64,000 nt of DNA from Trebouxia sp. TZW2008 (Eukaryota > Chlorophyta > Trebouxiophyceae > Trebouxiales > Trebouxiaceae): positions 1 to 64,000 of the forward strand of contig BDIU01000208.1 of assembly GCA_002118135.1 (NCBI GenBank), read 5' to 3'. Position numbers and translations under genes: made by a program. Positions 12,217-22,282 of the stretch are shown piece by piece; positions within the stretch are counted from its first letter, which is position 1, and each line of letters starts with the position of its first letter. The notes beneath the pieces were generated by a model that saw only the letters and a list, made by a program, of their open reading frames with translations, was not told where the DNA came from and did no database searches.

Positions 12217-14327
12217 TTATGCTTCACAAAATCTAGACACACAAGCTGGAGTGGAATGCGTCCATTCTCTTGCTAGTTGATATGCAGTACACACTTGCTC
12301 CTCAAGGGACGGACAGAATGACACTAATGATTGAATCTGGTCAGCAAATGTGGAACCTTGTACACATCCTCTTAGCTTCTTGATAGGTCGTTGAAGGTCC
12401 TCTTCCAAATCCCCTGGAGGTTCTGTGATTGTGAGTTTGCTTGTGAGCATGTGGCCATTTTTTGAGAGGAAATTTGCCATTGCAGAGTATGCCTGCAAAC
12501 ACCCCATCAACAGACACATAGGCTTGCAATCTTTGGTGGAGTGCATTTGCTTCCTTGGACTTGCAAAATTTTCTTATCAAGCAAAAGCTGTTACAATGGC
12601 ATGCTAGTGAATGGCGTTTTCGAGCTTCACAGATGCACTACTTGTCATGGAGCATCAACTTGTCAAAATCTGTGTGTTGTGTCAAAGAGCAAGATGCAAA
12701 CTTGCACAACATCAATTAGTCTGCATCCCATGATAGCAGTAACTCAGACATGTCATGACTCACAAGATTGACAAACATGACATTGCAGTGTTGAGAATGT
12801 GCAAGAGATTTGTGACCAAAGACACTTTTTCTACATACCTGGTCAGGCGTGCATCCTCCATACACAAGCAGCTGATCGCCCCTCAAAAGCAACAAGTGAT
12901 GTTTCTTGCCATCAGTCAAATCGAAAATCAAAGGAAGCTGACACATTGCGTGCGCTGCCAGCAAACAACAGCTGACTTGGCCTCTGCCTTCCTTGAAGGA
13001 ATATGGTCTAGGTGAGGCCACTTCTTTCTACAAGCATACATCAAGTGCTGTATCAATGCAGCATGAGACAAGATTAGCAATACTCACTTTTGAAACCAAT
13101 AGAGTGGAACTTGACCTCACCTGTGCTGCATGTGGATACTTGGTTTGAAATGCTTTATCTTCTGTGGATTGCTTATGCACAAATCCTATTCGCAACATGT
13201 TTGTAGCTGAAGCTACTCTCACAGCAAATGGAAGGACACCTCCATCTATGCCACCGCTGTATCTTTTGTCCCCTATCTGTACATGATACAATGTTGTGTC
13301 ATGCAAATCATGTACTTGGTATCCACTGTGTCCCATCCGTACACCACAAGCTTCTAACTGCTTCTGATGGTACTCAAGAAACTTAGGTGTTCCTTTATCC
13401 TCAGTTTCAAATTCAGAGTAGTCAAACGGTTCTATGCAAGCCACCCCTTCAACAGCACAATATGAGCCAAGCACACGATGTACACAACATCAGTGTTCCA
13501 AAAACGCTTTACATAGCTTCAACTGACTCTTACCTGTTGGTGTGTCCAAAGGAAGTTATGCAAATCCATCCACCTCGGTCAATTGCACTTCTCGCAACAG
13601 CTGGCTTGCTGCTGCCCTTGATGTTGATGCGAAGGCAGTGCTCTTGGCTGAAACGCTTCCTTGAGACAATGCAGCTGTGAACACAGTACACAGAGCTTGA
13701 TGTTGCCAGAGACACTAGTGTAGAGCAAGGGCAGAGAAAGTGCATGCACCACCTTGTCTTAGCAATCGCAGTTCGTCAATCACGTGTGCCATGAATTGCG
13801 TTGAGATCTGCTCTGCTCCTACACGACATGCAAATGCTCAGTGACTTTTGAAGCCATACTCAGGTTCCAGGAGTGTCAAACGACGACAATGAGATATCAA
13901 GTGCAAGCTCGATCCAGGAGCCTATGAGAGGCCTGCTCTACTACTTTATGCCGATATCTTCTAGATGAATTGTGAAATCAATGATACCCCTCGAGGCACA
14001 AGGATGAGAAAGTGTATTCAATGCTCATGAGTTGCCTACAAAGATCTCAAATATGCACAGACATGCCAGAAAAATCTGCGTCAACAATGCAAGCTGTGCA
14101 AGCACAAATTTGTCACCTGATTGTCCAAATGCCTTCAACAGTCTATTCACCAGTGCAGCAGGTAGTGCAGGCTGGGTTTGCAAGCCGTCACGCGTTGCGT
14201 GTTGCAAAGCACTTTCGTCAGTGTACTCCTTGTCCAGCAAATTCTGGAGGTGCACATCCTGGAAGCGTCTGGCATCTCTCTCGCCAAGCTTCTGTAACAA
14301 AAGCTGCCGCAAACTTGCACGGCTCAT
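12217..14327 (-). CDS. Crinkler/PD-(D/E)XK nuclease-like protein
   Basis: Likely exons on the minus strand: 14327-14117, 13674-13574, about 13450-13121, 12991-12839, 12492-12217; about 350 aa. Exon 1 encodes a helical N-terminal module (MSRASLRQLLLQKLGERDAR ... LPAALVNRLLKAFGQ). Exon 2 contains ASQLLREVQLTEVDGF. Exon 3 has an EPFDYSEF segment and YSGGIDGGVLPFAVRV, which resembles the 'G-x-x-D' strand of restriction-endonuclease-fold domains. It continues MLRIGFVHKQ where related proteins usually carry an ELK-like motif, so catalytic competence is doubtful. Exon 4 has LIFDLTDGKKHHLLLL, and the C-terminus has EDLQRPIKKLRG. The family call comes from remembered layout of Crinkler-like proteins in algae and oomycetes, not from an alignment. 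The exon 2/3 junction does not resolve cleanly in phase, which may mean a missed exon or decay. Confidence 0.45.
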
Positions 14328-15179
14328 GTCACGCTGCTAGACAGCTAACTGCTCCAAGCCGTTGGGCAAGCACTGCAGCGCAGGAAAAAAGAAGCAATTG
14401 CAGCAGGAATCTCTCCACAATCAGCTGCATATGGACACAGGCTTAAAGTCTTCTACAGATGATGAACTTAAACACAGTGGCAAGCTGTTTTGAGGCCAAG
14501 TGTGACAGTAAAGCTATTTTGCAACTTGAAAGCAGAGCAGTGGCAGAGCAGGCTATGCTGCAGGATGTGTCTGCAGCAGGCTGTCGACTTATAGCAGGCT
14601 GTCGACTTACAGCAGAGTGCAAAGATGAACATATGTGACTGCAACTCTCAGTATCACACAAGCAGGGTCGCAACACATTAAGGTCCGCGCATGGCGTACC
14701 GACAAGGCGCGTGTCAGCTAGCTCACCCAGCGGCCCCCTCAGGTAGTTCTGCCTTACTGGCAGGCTGAGTGGTCGATCAGCGGGCCGTGCTGCTCGAAAT
14801 GCCCAGATTAAAGTGTTCAAGCAGAGACAGGTGACAACAGCTAACTTCTGTGTGCAAGCGCTGCGTTTCTCATCGCCAGGAACACTGCGCAGGACTCGCG
14901 ATCGGCTCTCTCATTTGCCGATGATCCACGCCAGCCAATCTGCGTCACAGCCGGCCCTGTGGTGCGGTTGAAGCGTGCGCAAGACGCACATGGAATGCTG
15001 ACGCGTCGCTCACGCGTGATCCGCCTACTCACCATTACCGACAACGAGGAACGTAAACATGCTGGTGCGCTCCAGTTGCTTGTGGTTTCGGAGCGTGGTC
15101 GTGCCCTTGTCAGCTCGATGCTTTGTTGAGAACATCAAAGACAATTAAAAGGTGTAGTAGTGTGTTAGTGGCGTCGCAG
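14328..15179. other. intergenic region without a recognised gene
   Basis: Minus-strand frames at 14820-14443 and 15044-14841 have no recognisable domain. A short direct repeat (GCAGGCTGTCGACTTA) occurs twice at about 14577-14610. The region lies between the Crinkler-like start and a retroelement-like tail. Confidence 0.4.
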
Positions 15180-15353
15180 CACTAGCACCTCTCCCTCATG
15201 TCCCTAGCTATCCAGGTGCTCTGTTGACGAACGCCGAGACAATTTATTGCATGCTTATTTTTAGTTTAGGTATGATTTGCATTGATTCATTGCTGTTGAC
15301 CCCCCTGTTGGGTCCCAAGGACAGTAAAATTGATTGATTGATTGATTGATTGA
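15180..15353 (+). mobile_element. putative 3' tail of a non-LTR retroelement (SINE/LINE) ending in (ATTG)n
   Basis: A segment containing CCCCTGTTGGGTCCCAAGG and GACAGTAAA runs directly into six tandem ATTG units at 15329-15353. Short tandem repeats at the 3' terminus are typical of several algal non-LTR elements that do not end in poly(A). No reverse-transcriptase frame is visible immediately upstream, so this would be a 5'-truncated copy or a SINE. Alternatively it is a plain microsatellite beside unrelated sequence. Confidence 0.45.
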
Positions 15354-15575
15354 GACTGAACAGAGACAGAGAGCGGAGAGCGGCAACCCCGAAGAGCGGC
15401 AGCCCCCAGCCCGAGTCGAAAAATGGTCAGAAGCATTTACAGTTACTCTCTCTCTCTGTTGCTCATGTCATGAGCCTACATACGTTGCAATTGGCCTGTT
15501 CAGGTTGACGCTCAGGGGCTTGTAGCGCCTAGCGCTCCAATCTGCGCTCGGCAGCCTGTTGTTGTGCGGCAAGAC

Positions 15576-18451
15576 ATGGCTCAAGCCAATGAAGCCCCAG
15601 TTCGTGTAGCGTTGATTGGCGCAGGTCTTTTCACCAAGGATGCATATATACCCTTGTGCAGGTGCCTGCCGCGGCATTGGCCGTACGTCTCGCTTGCATG
15701 CACTGACGTTCAGGAAGGAGCCTTCTCGAAACTTCGCTGCAGGCGACAGGCAAGCAGGGTGCAAGTTCGTGCTTTGTGGAGCAGATCAGACAAAGCAACT
15801 GATGCATTGCTACCTCAGATACAAACGTAGGCCACAAGCATGTGTGCCCTGTCATCATTGACCTGCAAGGGTGTGCAACATGACCACGCCGATGCCACCG
15901 CCTGCAGATTTTCCCCAGACGTCCGGGGCTTGAATGGAGATAGTCAGCTTGATGACTTGCTCCAAGACGACACAATTGATGCGTGCATTGTGGTCTTGCC
16001 TGTGCAAGTCATGCTCCAGGTATGAGCTATCACAGGGGGACCTGTTCTTAGATACATGATATGTTAAGGACTTACCCTGGTATCTTCAGGTGGCTGTCCG
16101 TGCAATCCAGGCTGGTAAGCACGTGTTGCAAGAAAAGCCAATTGCCCCATCTGTTGAGCTTGCATCAGCAGCCATCAAAGACCACCAAAACAGCAAAAAG
16201 CAGACAGTCTGGGCTGTTGCCGAAAATTACAGGTGTGACTGCATGATACGTGAGCAGTGTTTGCTGTCATTGCATGCTTGCCAAACATGATGTACACGCC
16301 TTGCACATTTTGAGCAGTTTGTTTGTTACAGCATAGGTCAGAGGCTGCTTTCCGGCAGGCAGGCCTATTGACCAAAGAGCTGGGAACAATCATAAAGGTA
16401 GAATTGCGGTCATTCAGGCTGACATCTCCTTCATTGAATGTGCATTTTGTCAATTTTGCGGGCATACAATGCCCTGCTTCTGCGTAGCCAGACAATCAGC
16501 TATTGACAATGTTGTCTGCAAAGGGGTCAAGTCTGCGCTTCCCTGCTGCCATTGCAATGAGGAGATAATATGTTCTAACATCACCTTGGGTTGTGCTGCT
16601 GCAGCTGGATTTAGTAGCTGATATGCCAATGAACAGCAGCAACAAATACTTCAACAGCCAATGGCGCAGGTATGCACAGTTCCTGTGCAATTCCAAGCTG
16701 TTGATTATGTTATCACAATGTCTATTGCCATTCTCCAAGCTGACAAATTTCAACAGTGTCTGACAGTGAGGCTTGTAGCTGATTGGTCCCTGCTCTGAGC
16801 AAGTGCGCCTCAGCAAAGACTGAAAGAGATCTGGCCTATGCATATGATATCAGAAGCTTTGACACAAGCCCACACCTTGGCTGGCAACTGCAGAGATGCT
16901 GCGGGCTGTCCTGGAGGATTTGTCATGGACTCCTGTGTGCACCACATAGCTGCTCTACGTGCTGTTGGGAAAGCAGCAGGTCTGTTTCCATCTAGATTTC
17001 TCAGCCAATTCATACACAGTCGCTTGACTAGATGCATTCAAGCAAGTGCAATCTACTCACTGCACCAGAATCCCAAGGATGGAAACTTCTGCTTGTGTAG
17101 CAGAGGTGTTGTCAAATAGTCACTGTCCCATCCAACAATTCCACACTTCTGCTTGTGCCATACTCTTGATTAACATTGCATACAGCAAGCTGCAGGTACA
17201 ATGCTTGCAGCACTGTCAAGGTTTTGTCAGGCATCAGCCCTGACAACACATCGATTGCTAGGAGCAGCATTTGCACGCAGTACATTACCATGAATGATAT
17301 ATGCCCATGTGTCTTGCTCTGAGTGCAGGGCTTGGGGAGCTTGTGGAGGCATCAGCAAACGCCATGAGCCTCAGCCAAGATCTGCCACCACCAGATACTG
17401 TTGTAGGAACTGTCAAGTTTGCTTCCAGCACACCAGCCAGCATCAGTATTACATTTGCTGGCTCCGTTCTGCGCTTTTCATTGTCAGTGGTTGGCACCAA
17501 GGGCTCTTTAGAGGTAACCCAGGCTGTGTTTGCTGGCCTCAAGTTGGTCCTGATTTAGACGTCGTAACTAGCTGCATGCCTGGCATGTCACAAAATGACT
17601 GGCAAAGGGGTTGCTACATATGCGATTCGCATCACAGTTGATGGTGATTCTGCCTATGGCAAAGAGTTGTCAGACAGGGTTCTACTTCACGTGTGGGATC
17701 AGTGGGCTGCTTTGTTATCTTTCGCGGTAGCCACAGCAGCAGCCCAAGCAGCCACAAAGCAATCAATTGCCAGACTCTGGGCCTTACAGACAAGTGTGCC
17801 ATGTGACTGCAATAAAGCACACAAGCATTGCAACATTGACAGTGCGTCACAGAACCTCAACAAGACCACCTATCTCAGTCTCTCAATCAAGTCTAGAGGG
17901 CCCAAGTATGCTCATGCCTGCATCCAGCTTAAATGGCAGGGCATTGACAATGACTGAACTCAGGTGCATTCACTGCAGGTCTTGAGAGGTGGCTGGCATG
18001 GCACAGCTGGTTATCAGCTATCATACAAAACTGGAGCATCACGGGAATCAACAGTGGAGCAAGTACCCTTCAATGGCCTGGATGAAGAGCTAATAGCCTT
18101 TGTTGATCAGGCAAGCGTCTCTGTGAGCAGATTCCTGATGCCTGCTAGCACTCATCCCCAATCATTGCAAAAATCTGGAGCTTGTGACAGATCACCGTAT
18201 CAAAGATCAAGCTCATGTTGACGCACTCCTTGGTTCAACGTGATGCACCCAGTTCCGTTGTGCAACCTCAGGTAAATGCAGCTCAAGGCCGCAGCAAGGG
18301 CTCAAGTCAAGACATTTCAGATGCTGCATATCGTACTTCTGTTGAGGAGGGTGCAAGAGACCTGGCAGTGGTAGAGGCGCTGCTTGAATCAAGCAGACAA
18401 GGCAGTCAAACAGTACACATCAAAGAGGTTCCTACAAAGACTTCAAGCTGA
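15576..18451 (+). CDS. Gfo/Idh/MocA-family NAD(P)-dependent oxidoreductase
   Basis: Ten exons: 15576-15661, 15758-15826, 15908-16019, 16090-16232, 16337-16397, 16605-16669, 16894-16979, 17329-17513, 17979-18110, 18272-18451; 372 aa. The N-terminal Rossmann fold has ALIGAGLFTKDAYIPL (dinucleotide loop) and VRALWSRSDKATDALL. The family lysine motif is QEKPIAPS. The C-terminal domain has YFNSQWRRDAAGCPGG and FVMDSCVHHIAAL, whose His is the usual catalytic position. The protein ends in a C-terminal helix (GARDLAVVEALLESS). These enzymes oxidise or reduce sugars, inositol and related polyols; the substrate cannot be read from sequence. No clear signal or transit peptide is seen, so it is probably cytosolic. 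Intron 9 starts with GC (CAG|GCAAGC) rather than GT. All ten exons join in phase. Confidence 0.88.
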
Positions 18452-18808
18452 ACCTCAACTCACTTGATCAAGCAGACAACTTTGACGTAATGCTACAAAG
18501 ATGTCCCTGCTTTTCAGCGCTTTGTGCTTGATTGACCAGAAGGAAACACTTAAGATAAGTTCAAAGAGTAAGGTTTCAGACTGCGCAAGGCTAGGCAAAA
18601 CAACCGCGAGCATGCAGGCTGCATCTTGTTAGCTTCGAGTCAAATAGGTTCAGAAGCATTTTGAGCGCAATATTGTTGGGTAAAGCTCAGAAAACTTGAG
18701 CCTGGTTTTGTATGTTCAGTTCATGTTGCGAAACCCAATATTGATGACCGATTGCTCATCTGAAATGGCAACCGTAAACAATTGCGCAGACAACTACAGG
18801 CAGCAATG
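18452..18808. other. convergent 3' intergenic region
   Basis: About 360 bp between the stop codons of the oxidoreductase (+) and the methyltransferase (-). I see nothing beyond presumed 3' UTRs. Confidence 0.5.
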
Positions 18809-21800
18809 TTAGCTTGGTGAGGCCCCAGCCAAAGTTTGCATCGAACTCTGCTGACTCTGCTTTTGTGTGACAGACTTTGTAGCTTTCATCATGCCATACT
18901 GCATCAGACCAGTGTCAAATGCTCTGTGCATGCGTTCTAGCGTGACAATTTCCCTGATTGTGCGGTACCATACTAGAGGACCCTTGAACACTACGATCCA
19001 AGGATCCCATACGCCGACCCAAATAGAATGCCTCCAGCTGTCAATGGTTGGCTTTGTCCAATCATCCACTTCAACGTTTTCAAGTTTGCCAGTTCCCTGC
19101 AAGCATGCCACCAGTCCTCCATTCCAGAACATCTGCCAGATGTACAGGGGCTTGGCTAACACAACATGACATGATGACCATGAGTGGCAGGCACTGAATA
19201 CGGCAAGACAGCAATACAGGTCAACATTGCTCAGTTGCGCAACAGCGCATGTCTGCGCACAGTGATGCTTTGTCTTACCTTCATGAGTCTACCAAATTCC
19301 AAATTTGAAATGAAGTAAGGGTGAGCCCATTCATCATACAGGAACTGAAGCTTGTCCTTTTCAACTTGTGTCAATGGTGTTTGCGGGGTCTCTTCCCTCT
19401 GACACCAGCATGCAATCACCAGCGTCCCACCTGCATCACACACAGTTGAGTATTGAGACAAACTAATAACAATGAGTCTCTCATCAATGTGATCGACTGT
19501 GCACTCAACAGCTCTGCCTACATCTGGACTGTGCAGAGAGCTCTTTCCTGACGACCGTGGACATTTGCACTGCCACACAGAAGCAATGGCATCAGCAGGT
19601 GCCTATGGTGATCCAAAGCTGTTCCCATAGCACTGCCTGACATTACTCAAAGACATTCAAAAGTACAGTAACGACAAAACAAGCAAAGCGTCATTGCAAA
19701 ACTCTGCCAGCAGGCGCGGTGTAGCCTTGCAATTGCACAGGCAAGTCCTTGCCAATCAAACAGTACAAGCACAGGTGCGTGCGGACCCATTCTGTGTTAA
19801 AACAATGAGGAGCACATTCACGTTTGAAATAACTGAGGGCATCTACAAGCTGTTTCAGCAATTTCATTGTTCAGGGAAAAAAGCAGCAAGCTTGTCCCAT
19901 GTCTGCACCATAATTGCAGGCATTGAGCAAAGTCTGGGGCTGAAACAAGGCCTGCAAGCAAGCTGCTTTGGGTTTGTGGAGACGGTCTCTTGGTCATCAG
20001 CATGTGGCTGGTATGACCTGTGCCCACAAGATGTCCCTACTGATTCAGTAACCCACAACTGCCAACTCATTGCATGCCATGAGCATAGCATCAGATCTAC
20101 AGAGCACTACTTCCGACCTGGTTTGAGAACTCTCGTCATTTCCTCAACGTATGCCTTTTTATCTGGCATGTGTTCTCCAGACTCGCAGGCCCAAACCAGG
20201 TCAAAGCTGTCATCAGGAAAGTCCATATGCAAGGCGTCCATAACTTGGAAGCTGCAATTGTGCAGACCCTGCTCTAATGCCAACTCATTGCCCCTTTTGA
20301 CCTGAGACTTCGAAAGCGTGATGCCTGCAAACAGCATGGAGTATAGGATAGGGTCCGAGTATCAGACTGAATCAGGCGTACATACAGAGATGAGAAGCTA
20401 CCTGATGCATTTGGGGAAACAGGGAATCAGAACATGACGTGGCTTTGACGGCAGTTCCATGTCTGCACGATATGTCCAGCAAGCCAGTGATTGTGCTGAA
20501 GTGGCAACAGTTGCAAGGATGTGTGAGTTTCTGGATTGCCAAAGCAAAAATTACACAAACAATGGGAGGTGGCTCTCACTATGATTGTTACTTACTGTGC
20601 TATGCCAGCCAGGCAAATGCCAATCATGCAAACAGTGCTGTTACATACAATAGCAGGAATCAAACAGGGGTTGCCTAGCAAGATCAATGAGACGCGACGC
20701 TACTCTGCAGAAGCTCTGATGGCATGAAGACTGCTTGCATCCTCTCAGCCAGATGGCAGCATCACAGAGCTACAGAGTAGGCACAGATACCTTGAACTTG
20801 GCCAGTGGGAAAGGTTTTTGCCAAAATGCGTGTTGTACCACCAATGCCGCACCCCACGTCTAGTACTTTGGTCGGAGCCCGAGCACCCGACCATTTGAGC
20901 ATTTCCTCAACAAAATCTAGCTTGGCTTGCTTGAAGTCCTTCTTCTTGTACCCCACTGTACGCTCCATCTCTGCACAGCATGCGCGGTATTTACGGTGAG
21001 CTTGTGTTGCTGTCCCGCCATAAATCAGATGTGTGCTGCATGGCATGCATGGTGTTTTAGCTTAGCTTGTGCTGTTGCAATTCACTTGAGATACAGGGCC
21101 ATGATGCACAACATGCATGCTATTAGAGCTGAGCTTGTGTTGCTGTCCTTCTGTGGATCACTTGAAGCGTAGGGGCATGATGCACAACATGCATGCTGTT
21201 TAAGCTGAGCTTGTGCTGCCATCCTTTTGTGGGATGCGTTCAGGGTACCAAGGCATGCTGCACAACATGCATGGTGTTCAAGCTGAGCTTGCGCTGCTGT
21301 GCTTCTATGGAACCAGGGTGTGCTCTTAAGCTTAGCTTTGTCAATGGCAAAGCCATATACCACATGCCAGAGCGTACACTGCGAGCTGGCATTATATGCT
21401 GTGCATTACCTGTGTAGAACCCAAGGTGAATGTGCTCTCCCCAGTAATATTCCAGGACACCATCATTTGTCCAGGAGTCATACTCATCTCCAACATTTTC
21501 TTTGTAAGTTCTGGAGGGAGTGTCAAATACTTTCTTGATAATGAAGAAGAGGACTACTATTCCTGCTATCACAGCCAGGCCATTCAGTGGCACTGGCAGG
21601 CTCGATGCTGACGGGCTGCTTGACCCAGGAAGCTCTGCGCAAACTTGGTATATAGGTTGCTGCGGGTGTACGCTGTGAGCCTTGACTGAGTGCTCCAGCA
21701 AGTGCTTCCCAATAGCGCAGGGTCTGATGCCTCTTGACCGCTTTGCTGACGTGCGAAAGCTGGCTGATGGTTTCTGTGCGGTGAATGCCTTGTGAAGGGG

Positions 21801-21857
21801 CCGACAAGAGCAGGGGGTTGGTATGTGAGCTGACAATCTACCCTGCAGCCGTTGCAT
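18809..21857 (-). CDS. plastid MPBQ/MSBQ methyltransferase of cyanobacterial (Sll0418) type
   Basis: Five exons on the minus strand: 21857-21410, 20970-20791, 20324-20118, 19430-19279, 19096-18809; 424 aa. A 60-80 residue Ser/Arg-rich leader fits a chloroplast transit peptide. A hydrophobic anchor follows at residues 90-108 (LNGLAVIAGIVVLFFII). The catalytic domain opens with YDSWTNDGVLEYYWGEHIHL and has SAM motif I VLDVGCGIGG, a post-motif GITLSKSQVKRG, ESGEHMPDK, and a C-terminus with VDDWTKPTIDSW and MQYGMMKATKS. The order of blocks matches the Synechocystis enzyme that methylates 2-methyl-6-phytyl-benzoquinol and the solanesyl analogue in tocopherol and plastoquinone synthesis. Gamma-tocopherol methyltransferases share the core but lack this membrane anchor and C-terminus. 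All junctions keep phase. Confidence 0.82.
21026..21320. repeat. intronic minisatellite (period about 76 bp) in methyltransferase intron 1
   Basis: About four head-to-tail copies of a unit with TGCACAACATGCATG and AGCTGAGCTTGTGCTG, starting near 21030, 21101, 21177 and 21254. Copies have diverged by several substitutions each. The array lies wholly in intron 1 of the minus-strand methyltransferase gene. Confidence 0.75.
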
Positions 21858-22282
21858 ACCGCCACGAAACAGCAAGCTCGGTCGTGGCTAGCGAGCTAAT
21901 GCATACAGACAAACCAATCACGCATGCGTGCAGTGGTAGTGTGCGTAGATTTCGGAGCACAGGTCAAAGGGCAAGCTGTGCTCCACAATTGAATGCCACA
22001 GAGTTGCTACAGACACACACTTGATCAGACAGACACCATCAAAGGGCATTTCTGGCGGTTCGCCCCTGAGATCGCCCCAGGTGCTCTTGAAGCGGGCAGT
22101 GGCACCTGCGAGCTCTCTGCTATCACTAACATACATCAATAGCCGTCTGTCTGCCATTGACATCAATCAGCCACCACATCTGATTCTAGCCACAGTCTCA
22201 CAAGTGTTGATCGCGAGCATGCCAGGTCTGGCGGCGTTTAAGCCGATGCTGACCAGCTGATCACTACGAGAGCGTCTGTGAT
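21858..22282. promoter_or_regulatory. divergent promoter region, methyltransferase (-) / TM9SF (+)
   Basis: This 425 bp separates the two start codons and holds no coding signal I trust. It should contain both promoters and 5' UTRs. I see no clear TATA box. Confidence 0.5.

Noticed and set aside
16175..16495. Minus-strand frame across oxidoreductase introns
   Set aside because: It overlaps plus-strand exons 4 and 5 that are supported by family motifs and phase.
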